Part shown: positions 1-5,162 of the stretch, in pieces
Layout: each line of letters starts with the position of its first letter
Position numbering within the stretch: position 1 is the stretch's first letter
Assembly: GCA_947630775.1 (NCBI GenBank)
Contig: CANRIY010000084.1
Coordinates: forward strand, 1 to 6,881
Reading direction: 5' to 3'
Origin: an uncultured Clostridia bacterium
GTDB lineage: Bacteria > Bacillota > Clostridia > Christensenellales > Borkfalkiaceae
Length of the DNA stretch: 6,881 bases
Notes under the pieces: model-generated
Seen by the model: the letters and a program-made list of their open reading frames with translations, nothing else
Told to the model about the DNA's origin: nothing
The model's database searches: none
Made by a program: the position numbers and the translations under genes

Positions 1-10
1 GACGTAATCA

Positions 11-59
11 GAATCGTTGCCCACCCCCCCTACCCCCCTCCTCGGGAGGGGGCTTCTCG
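11..59 (+). repeat. C-rich direct repeat, copy 1
   Basis: This block is nearly identical to 1236-1283. Both begin GAAtCGTTGCCCA or GAAcCGTTGCCCA, run through two long C tracts and end in a CCCCCTCC-TCG-GGAGGGGG palindrome. The copies differ by one C in the first tract (7 versus 6) and a few bases at the ends. On the minus strand the block reads as consecutive G runs. It lies just past the terminator of the tRNA gene. I see no gene in positions 1-94. Confidence 0.8.
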
Positions 60-94
60 ACGAGCTCTAAAAGGGGCAGCAAGAATTCGATTGC

Positions 95-120
95 AAAAGC
101 ACCCGCGAGGGGTGCTTTTT
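95..120 (-). terminator. Rho-independent terminator after tRNA-Leu
   Basis: AAAAGCACCC (95-104) pairs with GGGTGCTTTT (110-119) around a 5-nt loop. Read on the minus strand it follows the CCA end of tRNA-Leu directly and ends in a run of four T. The plus-strand side has seven T (116-122), so it could also stop transcripts coming from the left. Confidence 0.75.
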
Positions 121-207
121 TGGTGCCGCCGGTCGGGTTTGAACCGACACGGTATCGCTACCACGGGATCCTAAATCCCGCGCGTCTGCCAGTTTCGCCA
201 CGGCGGC
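121..207 (-). tRNA. tRNA-Leu, anticodon UAG
   Basis: On the minus strand this folds as an 87-nt class II tRNA. The acceptor stem GCCGCCG (207-201) pairs with CGGCGGC (131-125), followed by discriminator A and an encoded CCA (123-121). The anticodon stem CGGGA/TCCCG holds the loop TTTAGGA, giving anticodon UAG (complement of plus 171-173), which reads leucine CUA/CUN codons. A long variable arm (GGTA-GCGA-TACC) and the T arm GTCGG-TTCAAAC-CCGAC fit tRNA-Leu. Its 5' end is only 8 nt from the stop codon of the yigZ-family gene, so it is probably cotranscribed with that gene or driven by a promoter inside it; I saw no good promoter there. Confidence 0.96.
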
Positions 208-215
208 ATTGGCTC

Positions 216-830
216 TCAAAATCCGTAAAAATATCGCTTGTTCGCGGCGATCCTCGCCTTTCCGTTGAAAAAATCCTGCGCGCGGGCGCAGAAAAGATCG
301 AATTCGCGCTCCTTCACGATGACGGTAAAACACGCTTCCGCGCCGAAATCGCGCGAGAGGACGGTCTCCCCTTCCAAAAAGCGGAGCGCAGCGTTGACGT
401 CGGCATAGGAAACGGACAGCGTCGCTTCCACGCCCGTCTCGTAGACTTTCAGAACGCTCGCAGCAACGCCGTCTGCGGCGCATCCCGCATAGGCGCGCGT
501 GAGCCCGCCCGCGCCCAGCTTGATCCCGCCGAAGTAGCGGACGACCGCAATGACGGTCTCTTTGAGCTCCTGCGCTTTCAGCACGCCCAAGATCGGCATG
601 CCCGCCGTGCCCTGCGGTTCACCGTCGTCCGAAAAGCGCAGAAGATTCCCCGCTTTGTCCGCGATATATCCGTAGCAGACATGCGTTGCGAGCGGATGCA
701 TCCCGCGCACACGCGCGAGAAAGGCTTTTGCCTCTTCCTCGCTCTCCGCATGGGCGGTATAGGCGAGAAAACGGGACTTTTCGATGATCTTTTCGGCAAC
801 GCTTTCGCCGACAACGCTCTTGTATTGCAT
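216..830 (-). CDS. yigZ: YigZ/IMPACT family protein (UPF0029 + DUF1949)
   Basis: This encodes 204 residues, the usual length for bacterial YigZ/YvyE proteins. The N-terminal UPF0029 (IMPACT) domain covers about residues 15-122 and carries the two family signatures, SDDGEPQGTAGMPIL (67-81) and VVRYFGGIKLGAGGLTRAY (96-114). A DUF1949-like ferredoxin-fold C-terminal domain covers about 135-200. Eukaryotic IMPACT acts in translation control through GCN1/GCN2; the bacterial role is unsettled, with ribosome or nucleic-acid binding suggested. No signal peptide or membrane segment is visible, so it is cytoplasmic. The ATG at 828-830 starts the family-typical N terminus, but the upstream sequence has no strong Shine-Dalgarno. 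tRNA-Leu follows 8 nt after the TGA stop. No clear promoter was seen in the repeat-filled DNA upstream. The family assignment is secure; the cellular role is not. Confidence 0.95.
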   Translation of the reverse strand: MQYKSVVGESVAEKIIEKSRFLAYTAHAESEEEAKAFLARVRGMHPLATHVCYGYIADKAGNLLRFSDDGEPQGTAGMPILGVLKAQELKETVIAVVRYFGGIKLGAGGLTRAYAGCAADGVAASVLKVYETGVEATLSVSYADVNAALRFLEGETVLSRDFGAEACFTVIVKEREFDLFCARAQDFFNGKARIAANKRYFYGF

Positions 831-850
831 GGTTTTGAAGAAACGGACGG

Positions 851-917
851 GATGACACCCCCTCAGTCGCGCAAGGACAGCGCGACAGCTCCCCCTCGAG
901 GGGGAGCCAAGGGGGAG
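851..917 (+). repeat. Dispersed palindromic repeat, copy 1 (plus orientation)
   Basis: The unit starts with ATGACACCCCCTCAG. Next comes stem 1, GTCGCGC (866-872) pairing with GCGCGAC (880-886), then a perfect 20-bp palindrome, GCTCCCCCTC/GAGGGGGAGC (888-907), and a tail CCAAGGGGGAGC. A degenerate second CCCCCTT-CAAAGGGG palindrome follows at about 931-950. Related copies lie at 1133-1163, 4816-4880 (inverted) and 5302-5400. No coding potential is apparent. It sits in the 466-nt gap (831-1296) between the yigZ-family gene and the GH43 operon, which contains only repeats and hairpins. Confidence 0.85.
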
Positions 918-984
918 CTACGCGCGGGAGCCGCCCCCTTCAAAGGGGAGAGCCAAGGGAGTCCCTCTTGCTTCCCCTCTTAGG

Positions 985-1194
985 GAAAATTTTGCATTCT
1001 GCCAAAGATTGGTAATCTTTGGTGCAAAATTTTCTTAGCATTTGCCCATATGCTCGGGCAAATGCTGACCGAATGCGGGTCTCTACCCGCATGAGACAGT
1101 ACCCGCGCAGCGGGGGATAGGGTTTTTGAAAACCCCTCAGTCACGGCAAGGGCAGCCGTGACACCTTCAGCACAAGGCACGCCCTTCGGGTGCC
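985..1194. repeat. Chain of seven closely spaced hairpins
   Basis: Inverted repeats follow one another with little spacing. A: GAAAATTTTGCA 985-996 with 1023-1034, enclosing CCAAAGATT 1002-1010 with 1014-1022. B: AGCATTTGCCC 1037-1047 with 1056-1066. C: ATGCGGGT 1073-1080 with 1085-1092. D: CCCGC 1102-1106 with 1110-1114. E: GGGTTTT 1120-1126 with 1129-1135. F: GTCACGGC 1140-1147 with 1155-1162. G: GGCA..CCC 1176-1184 with GGGTGCC 1188-1194. A alternative stem GTCTC (1079-1083)/GAGAC (1093-1097) overlaps C. On the minus strand hairpin A may act as the transcription end for the GH43 operon. No ORF here looks real. Confidence 0.8.
1133..1163 (+). repeat. Dispersed palindromic repeat, copy 2 (partial)
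   Basis: It contains the conserved CCCCTCAG start, then stem 1 in a different sequence, GTCACGGC (1140-1147) pairing with GCCGTGAC (1155-1162), with the same type of AAGGGCA loop. The second CT-rich palindrome of the full unit is missing. It is also hairpin F of the 985-1194 chain. Confidence 0.65.
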
Positions 1195-1235
1195 CTCAAG
1201 GGGAAGGCAAGGGAAATAAGGTAGAGACTTGTTTA

Positions 1236-1283
1236 GAACCGTTGCCCACCCCCCTACCCCCCTCCTCGGGAGGGGGCATACTC
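1236..1283 (+). repeat. C-rich direct repeat, copy 2
   Basis: This is the second copy of the block at 11-59, in the same orientation, only 13 nt past the stop of the cytoplasmic GH43 gene. In the minus-strand transcript it would be 3'UTR. The palindrome CCCCCTCC-TCG-GGAGGGGG has no T tract on the minus strand, so it is not a standard terminator, but it is followed by tandem G runs. A short CTCGG-ACG-CCGAG hairpin (1281-1293) abuts it. Confidence 0.8.
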
Positions 1284-1296
1284 GGACGCCGAGGAA

Positions 1297-2802
1297 CTAA
1301 ATCTTATTGGTGCTGTTCATGTGGAGCGCCATGCCGCTGCGGACGCCGAGCGCCGTGACCGTGAGACCCGCCGCGTTCTGGTTTTCCAGCCATGCGGGCA
1401 TCACGACCCCGCGGAACACGTCGTCATTGACGGAGAGCTCGATATACCGCCCGTGAAGCAATCGCCATGTGCCCTTCTTCGCGCCCTCAAGCGTGCCGTC
1501 ATTCAAGAGGCGGACGCGCACGGAATTCACCGTAGCGGTGCCCTGCTCCAAAAAGACCGCCTCGAACCGCCCCGCCGAGATCCCCAAAAGTTCCTCTTCC
1601 GTGACGTCCTGCAGCTCCTCGCCCGCGTAGCGGTTGGCATTCACGACGAGCCAGCCGTCCGCATTGAAATCGTACTGACCCAAAAACAGATAGTGGAAGT
1701 TGTTGGAACGGGAGAGCCCCTGCTCGATGAAATAATTGGTGCGGCAATGGTAGGAGATGAGTTTGACACCCCGCTCTGTCACAAACATGTCGTTGTGGCC
1801 GGGGCAGAACCTGTCGGGCGCGTCCTCGAAGCGCATCGAGCCGAGCAGCTTATTTCCCGTGCCGATGTCCGTGGAGCACACGAGCGGATTGCCGTTCACA
1901 TCGGTGTAGGGTCCCTCGGGCCGCTCGCTCCTGCCGCAGCGGATGTTGTAGACGGAGGAGAGGGACCCGTACGAGCACATCAGATAGTAGTACTTCTTTC
2001 TGACCCATGCGCCGTTCTCTAAGACGGGCACGTCGTCGTGATAGTGGATGACGCCGCCCTCGAGCGAGCCGCTCGCAAGGTGGGTGCCGTAATAGTCTTC
2101 AAAAGAGATCGCCTTGCGGTCGAAGTCCTCATAGGCGCGGGGCGTTTTGCGTTTCCCCGTCTTGGGGTCGAGCTCCAGAAGGTAGAGCCCCAGCCCGAAG
2201 GAGCCGTAGATGAGGAACATCCTTCCCTCGGCGAAAAAGACCTGCGGGTCGATCGCATTGGGCGTGCGCCAGCCCGCGGGGGACTTCACGAGGATCTCTT
2301 CGGAGCAGAAACCGCCGTCGGGACGGTCGCTCTTGGCGAGGCCGATCACGGACTTGGAGCCCCCGAAATAGCCCGTGAGGCAATAATAGAGCCAAAATTT
2401 GCCGTCCGTGCCGCGCACGCAATGAGGCGCCCAAAAGGACATGACGCCGTCGGGGCGGGTGCATACGCCGTAGCCGACCTCGCGGCTGTGCGTCACGCAC
2501 CAGTCGAAGGCTTCCTGCAAATTGCAATATTTGCCGTTTTTCGCTTCGCCCTTTCTGATATGCTCCGCCGCCCCCTCTAAGTCAAAGGCGGTGCCGAGAT
2601 ATTCCCAGTGCAGAAGATCCTCGCTCACGCGGATCTGATACCCCGAAGGCGCGCCGAACGCGTCCGTGGAGAAGGCGTAGTATTTTCCCTCCCATTCGAG
2701 AAGGGAAGGATCGTGCGCACAGCCTTCCTGCCAGGAGGTATAGTCGGGCGTGCGCATTCTGAGTTGATTGAATTTCGGATTTTTCGGAAATCTGATTGCC
2801 AT
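1297..2802 (-). CDS. Cytoplasmic GH43 glycosidase, arabinan-type (probable arabino-oligosaccharide hydrolase)
   Basis: This encodes 501 residues with no signal peptide and 12 cysteines, both consistent with a cytoplasmic enzyme. The five-bladed GH43 propeller spans about residues 25-395. The predicted catalytic triad is general base Asp31 (AHDPSLL), pKa-tuning Asp185 (AIDPQVF) and acid Glu248 (SLEGG). Trp124 lies in FWAPH, where GH43 enzymes usually have WAPD. His336 in PGHND matches the metal-binding histidine of arabinanases. Residues about 400-500 resemble the C-terminal beta domain (GH43_C) of two-domain arabinanases such as B. subtilis Abn2. I chose ATG 2802-2800: GGGGAG lies 10 nt upstream, whereas an in-frame ATG at 2841 has a G run almost touching it and would translate an intergenic hairpin. 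It follows the lipoprotein GH43 gene by 57 nt, in one operon. The inferred substrate is imported arabino-oligosaccharide; beta-xylosidase or galactanase activity is possible. Confidence 0.88.
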   Translation of the reverse strand: MAIRFPKNPKFNQLRMRTPDYTSWQEGCAHDPSLLEWEGKYYAFSTDAFGAPSGYQIRVSEDLLHWEYLGTAFDLEGAAEHIRKGEAKNGKYCNLQEAFDWCVTHSREVGYGVCTRPDGVMSFWAPHCVRGTDGKFWLYYCLTGYFGGSKSVIGLAKSDRPDGGFCSEEILVKSPAGWRTPNAIDPQVFFAEGRMFLIYGSFGLGLYLLELDPKTGKRKTPRAYEDFDRKAISFEDYYGTHLASGSLEGGVIHYHDDVPVLENGAWVRKKYYYLMCSYGSLSSVYNIRCGRSERPEGPYTDVNGNPLVCSTDIGTGNKLLGSMRFEDAPDRFCPGHNDMFVTERGVKLISYHCRTNYFIEQGLSRSNNFHYLFLGQYDFNADGWLVVNANRYAGEELQDVTEEELLGISAGRFEAVFLEQGTATVNSVRVRLLNDGTLEGAKKGTWRLLHGRYIELSVNDDVFRGVVMPAWLENQNAAGLTVTALGVRSGMALHMNSTNKI

Positions 2803-2809
2803 AGTAAGC

Positions 2810-2839
2810 GGGCTCCCCCCGCATGCGCGGAGAGAGCCC
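2810..2839 (-). promoter_or_regulatory. Intercistronic hairpin enclosing the ribosome site of the second GH43 gene
   Basis: On the minus strand GGGCTCTCTCCGC (2839-2827) pairs along 13 positions, with two G-U pairs, with GCGGGGGGAGCCC (2822-2810) around a GCAT loop. The 3' arm holds GGGGAG, the only plausible Shine-Dalgarno for the ATG at 2802. The hairpin could lower translation of the second gene, couple it to the first, or protect an mRNA end. No T tract follows, so it is not a terminator. Confidence 0.7.
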
Positions 2840-2859
2840 ATTCCCCCCTTTTTTGACTT

Positions 2860-4662
2860 TTATGCGGGCTTGTGGACTGCCCAGAGGCTCCGGCCCTCGC
2901 CCGAGACGGCGGTGACGGAGAAGGTCAAATTCGAGTCGCCGTACATATCCCAGCCGGGCACGACCACGCCGCTGTATGCGACGCCGCTCACCGTGACGGA
3001 GATATAATAGTTCTGTTTCATCGCCCACGTACCGACTTCTGTACCGCCCTTGAGCACTTTATGATCGGCGGTGAAGGTATATGTCTCGGCGCGCGTGAAG
3101 GCGGCTTCGGTCGCGACGCTGTGAAGGACGAGATCGTACTCTCCCACGACATTGCTCTCCTCGACCGCGCCCGCACGCTCGCCGCAATATGCATTGGGCG
3201 ACATCACGGGCCAGCCTTCCTCGTTGAAATAGAGCTGGCTCACGAACAGTTTGTGCGGTACGGAGACGCCGTCGTTCGTCTCGCGGCGGGCATGATAGAC
3301 GACGAAATAACGGCCGTTCTTGTCCTTAATGACGGAGTTGTGCCCCATCGCGCCGTAGCCGGTCCCTGTGCCGATCTTGTAGTTCCCGGCGATCTTGTTG
3401 CCCTTTCCTGCGCCCGCGACGTCCGCACCCGTGATGTCTTCATAGGGGCCGTCCGGGTTCTTGCTGCGCGCAATACGCATGTTGTAGACCGTCTTGAGGT
3501 CGCCCTCGCTCACCATGAGATAATAGTATTCGGTGGAAGCGTTGTAGAACACAAACGGTCCCTCGACGCCCGCGGCGTAGCCGTCCTTCCAAAGAAGTTT
3601 GCCCCAGCCTTCCTTTTCGTTTTTGGGAAGCCCGACCTTTTCGCCTTCCGTGTTGAGTTCCTTGATATACACGCCGCCCATGAACGATCCGTAGACCATC
3701 CAAAGTCTGCCGTCTTTATCGTAGAAGAGTTCGGGGTCGATGCAGTTGGGTTCGGTGTTTCTGTTTGCGCCCACGCTGTTGATGATGATAACATTATTGG
3801 AATAAGGGCCTAAAACATTGTCCGATTCCACCCTTGCGATCGCCGACTCGTTGGAGCCGAACGCCTTGGTGACGGAATAGTACATATAATACTTGCCGTT
3901 GATGTACTCCACATCGGGCGCCCACGTCGTACTGATCGAGCTGTCGGGATTGACAAGATCGACGGTCTCTTTGATCGCCTTCGGCCATGAAGTATTGCCC
4001 GCATAGAAGCTTTCCGTGCCGTAGAGCTTCTGCCATGCATTGTCGCCCGATACCTGCTTCCACTCGATCAGATCCTCGGAAGAAGCCGTTGCGTAGTGCG
4101 TGCCGAATGCATAGTACGTTCCGTCTTTCGGATCCTGAAAAATAGAAGGATCGTGCACGGCGACATCCTTCGAGCGGCTGTTCGCCTTCGCCGTAGAGGG
4201 CTGCCGCAACTTGCCTGTGGGCACGAGCGGATCCTTCGCCAGCCAAAGGCTCTGGTTGTGCCATTCGTCGGGAAGTTCACCCGCCTTGAACACGGCGGTA
4301 ACCGCCGTATCCGCATTTGCGGTAAAGGTGCACTTCCCGTCCGTCAGGTTCACCTTGCTGCCGTTGATCTCGACATAGTCGATCTCATACCCATCCTTCG
4401 CCGTAACCGTCACGGTGACAGAAGTATTCTTCTTGATCTTGCCGTCCGCAGGTGCGGGATCGAGCGTGACGGTGCCCTGATTCGCTTCGTAAGTCACCGT
4501 AACGCTTACCGTTTCATCCTTCGGTTCGGTGTTGCCGCCCTGCTGGGTGTTGTTGTTTTCGTTGTTGTTGCCGCTGCTGCCGTTATCGCACGCCGTAAAG
4601 CCGATGACGGAACACGTCATGAGCCCGGCGAGAATGAGCGCCAGCCACTTCTTTGTTTTCAT
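2860..4662 (-). CDS. Surface lipoprotein GH43 enzyme, probable endo-alpha-1,5-L-arabinanase
   Basis: This encodes 600 residues. A lipoprotein signal peptide (KTKK start, hydrophobic core 6-22) ends in FTAC with acceptor Cys25; Phe at -3 is unusual but tolerated. An Asn/Gly-rich tether covers 26-48. A Val/Thr-rich beta domain (about 51-126) resembles the divergent InlB B-repeat. The GH43 propeller (about 165-495) has base Asp171 (VHDPSIF), WAPD (247-250), Asp309 (CIDPELF), acid Glu367 (GVEGPF) and His441 (GHN), all expected residues present. A C-terminal GH43_C-like beta domain (about 503-598) ends the protein. This layout matches two-domain endo-arabinanases (GH43 subfamilies 4/5 area), displayed on the cell surface. 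The ATG at 4660-4662 has GAGGGGG about 7 nt upstream and a promoter at 4697-4725. It heads an operon with the cytoplasmic paralogue, and a sugar importer lies upstream. The exact polymer specificity is inferred. Confidence 0.9.
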   Translation of the reverse strand: MKTKKWLALILAGLMTCSVIGFTACDNGSSGNNNENNNTQQGGNTEPKDETVSVTVTYEANQGTVTLDPAPADGKIKKNTSVTVTVTAKDGYEIDYVEINGSKVNLTDGKCTFTANADTAVTAVFKAGELPDEWHNQSLWLAKDPLVPTGKLRQPSTAKANSRSKDVAVHDPSIFQDPKDGTYYAFGTHYATASSEDLIEWKQVSGDNAWQKLYGTESFYAGNTSWPKAIKETVDLVNPDSSISTTWAPDVEYINGKYYMYYSVTKAFGSNESAIARVESDNVLGPYSNNVIIINSVGANRNTEPNCIDPELFYDKDGRLWMVYGSFMGGVYIKELNTEGEKVGLPKNEKEGWGKLLWKDGYAAGVEGPFVFYNASTEYYYLMVSEGDLKTVYNMRIARSKNPDGPYEDITGADVAGAGKGNKIAGNYKIGTGTGYGAMGHNSVIKDKNGRYFVVYHARRETNDGVSVPHKLFVSQLYFNEEGWPVMSPNAYCGERAGAVEESNVVGEYDLVLHSVATEAAFTRAETYTFTADHKVLKGGTEVGTWAMKQNYYISVTVSGVAYSGVVVPGWDMYGDSNLTFSVTAVSGEGRSLWAVHKPA

Positions 4663-4696
4663 GGTTTATCCCCCTCAATGGTCATTCTATATTATC

Positions 4697-4725
4697 ATTA
4701 TAATTCATTTTCTTCCCTTTTTCAA
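4697..4725 (-). promoter_or_regulatory. Promoter of the GH43 operon
   Basis: On the minus strand TTGAAA (4725-4720) is separated by 17 nt from a perfect TATAAT (4702-4697). Transcription should start near 4690, giving a leader of about 28 nt before the ATG at 4662. A short ATTAT-CATT-ATAAT inverted repeat (4691-4704) overlaps the -10 box and could be an operator, though it may be chance in AT-rich DNA. Confidence 0.8.
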
Positions 4726-4753
4726 GGGGTATGAGAAAATTTTTTCGCGCGGG

Positions 4754-4781
4754 ACAAAAAAAGACAGCCGCAAGGCGGCTG
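4754..4781 (-). terminator. Rho-independent terminator, minus strand
   Basis: CAGCCGC (4765-4771) pairs with GCGGCTG (4775-4781). On the minus strand it is followed by TC and seven T (4762-4756). No annotated minus-strand gene ends here. It would insulate the GH43 promoter from read-through of the importer operon or of the antisense RNA at 5123-5217. It shares an 18-nt block (ACAAAAAAAGACAGCCGC) with the terminator at 5413-5448. Confidence 0.75.
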
Positions 4782-4815
4782 CCCCCCTTTTACCCTCGCC
4801 TATTTTGGGAGAAGC

Positions 4816-4880
4816 TTCCCCCTTCGGCTCCCCCTTGAGAGGGAGCTGTCGCGCCGCCCTTGCGCGACTGAGGGGGTGCC
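4816..4880 (-). repeat. Dispersed palindromic repeat, copy 3 (inverted)
   Basis: Read on the minus strand this matches copy 1: GGCACCCCCTCAG, then GTCGCGC/GCGCGAC (4868-4862 with 4854-4848), then a CT-rich/AG-rich palindrome and GGGGGAGCC. Together with the plus-oriented copy at 5302-5400 it flanks the small-gene module symmetrically, with the CACCCCCTCAG ends facing the module. Confidence 0.8.
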
Positions 4881-4909
4881 GTTCCTAAATACGTCACACC
4901 CCATTTTCA

Positions 4910-4938
4910 TTGACAATCTTATTTCACTATGCTATAAT
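4910..4938 (+). promoter_or_regulatory. Perfect consensus promoter of the small ORF
   Basis: TTGACA (4910-4915), a 17-nt spacer and TATAAT (4933-4938) match the sigma-A consensus at all twelve positions. A TG at 4930-4931 adds an extended -10. Predicted start is near 4944, giving an untranslated leader of about 81 nt before the ATG at 5025. Confidence 0.92.
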
Positions 4939-4962
4939 CAACAAGCAACAAGGGCCCCTGCC

Positions 4963-4971
4963 CGGCGGTTA
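4963..4971 (+). repeat. 9-nt direct repeat linking leader and 3' region of the small-ORF mRNA
   Basis: CGGCGGTTA occurs here in the leader and again at 5154-5162 downstream of the small ORF. Eight bases of either copy can pair with TAACCGCC (5130-5137), which contains the stop codon. The minus-strand RNA copied from 5154-5162 is also complementary to the leader copy. Confidence 0.75.
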
Positions 4972-4972
4972 A

Positions 4973-5015
4973 CTCCTTTAGGGGGGAATATTTCAGGATA
5001 TTTCCGACAAAGGAG
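4973..5015 (+). promoter_or_regulatory. Leader hairpin sequestering the Shine-Dalgarno
   Basis: CTCCTTT (4973-4979) is exactly complementary to AAAGGAG (5009-5015), the core of the ribosome site. Inside it, GGAATAT (4985-4991) pairs with ATATTTCC (4998-5005) with one bulged base. AGGGG (4980-4984), in the internal loop, can instead pair with CCCCT (4955-4959). Translation of the small ORF is therefore likely controlled by RNA folding. Confidence 0.72.
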
Positions 5016-5024
5016 GTGAGTGCC

Positions 5025-5132
5025 ATGGACGAGTTAAACGAACTCCTCGTGAAACTCACGGAGCTTTTCGATAAGCTCCTCGAGATCATGGATAGAGTTG
5101 AATACATCGCTCTCAAACTCACAAAAAAATAA
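5025..5132 (+). CDS. 35-residue heptad-repeat peptide, candidate type I toxin-like small protein
   Basis: I do not recognise this family. The ATG lies 4 nt after AAAGGAGGTGAGT, almost perfect complementarity to the 16S rRNA 3' end, and there is a perfect promoter upstream, so expression is well supported despite the length. The peptide starts MDELNELLVKLTELF and ends ALKLTKK. From Glu6 it reads as four tandem heptads of the pattern E-L/I-x-x-K/R-L/V-x. Core a positions are Leu4, Leu11, Leu18, Val25, Leu32; d positions are Leu7, Leu14, Ile21, Ile28. Residues 8, 15, 22 and 29 (Leu, Phe, Met, Ala) widen the hydrophobic face, and basic residues recur at 10, 17, 24, 31. It has 8 acidic and 6 basic residues and no transmembrane stretch. 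The stop codon is overlapped by a convergent antisense RNA. Likely an oligomerising or membrane-surface helix; toxin function is inferred from architecture only. Confidence 0.82.
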   Translation: MDELNELLVKLTELFDKLLEIMDRVEYIALKLTKK

Positions 5133-5162
5133 CCGCCCTCGATGTGGCAATCTCGGCGGTTA
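5123..5162 (-). terminator. Intrinsic terminator of the antisense RNA
   Basis: On the minus strand TAACCGCC (5162-5155) pairs with GGCGGTTA (5137-5130), 8 bp, with a further GAT/ATC pairing within the loop. It is followed by seven T (5129-5123). Those T residues are the complement of the Lys34-Lys35-stop codons (AAA AAA TAA) of the small ORF. On the plus strand the hairpin lacks a T run, so the small-ORF mRNA should read through it. Confidence 0.82.

Noticed and set aside
67..483. 138-codon minus-strand ORF over the tRNA and the end of the yigZ-family gene
   Set aside because: It overlaps tRNA-Leu and lies out of frame inside a clearly recognised protein gene; composition is Arg-rich, as expected of a shadow frame.
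120..983. 287-codon plus-strand ORF opposite the yigZ-family gene
   Set aside because: It begins inside the tRNA and terminator and shows no domain; the opposite strand encodes full YigZ motifs. GC-rich codon bias keeps the antisense frame open.
980..1180. 66-codon minus-strand ORF in the hairpin chain
   Set aside because: It consists wholly of inverted-repeat DNA, with no ribosome site or recognisable motif.
985..1194. CRISPR array
   Set aside because: The palindromes differ from each other in sequence and there is no constant repeat with regular spacers.
2803..2841. Upstream ATG (2841) as the start of the cytoplasmic GH43 protein
   Set aside because: The G run sits about 1 nt from that ATG, too close for a ribosome site, and the added 13 residues would come from an intergenic hairpin.
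4944..5024. Known riboswitch class in the small-ORF leader
   Set aside because: I recognise no conserved aptamer core; the clear feature is simple pairing to the Shine-Dalgarno, and the antisense RNA is a more direct regulator.
5025..5132. Fst/Ldr or Hol_Tox/TxpA family toxin
   Set aside because: The length and gene layout fit, but the peptide lacks the hydrophobic transmembrane stretch and family motifs, so only the architecture is comparable.
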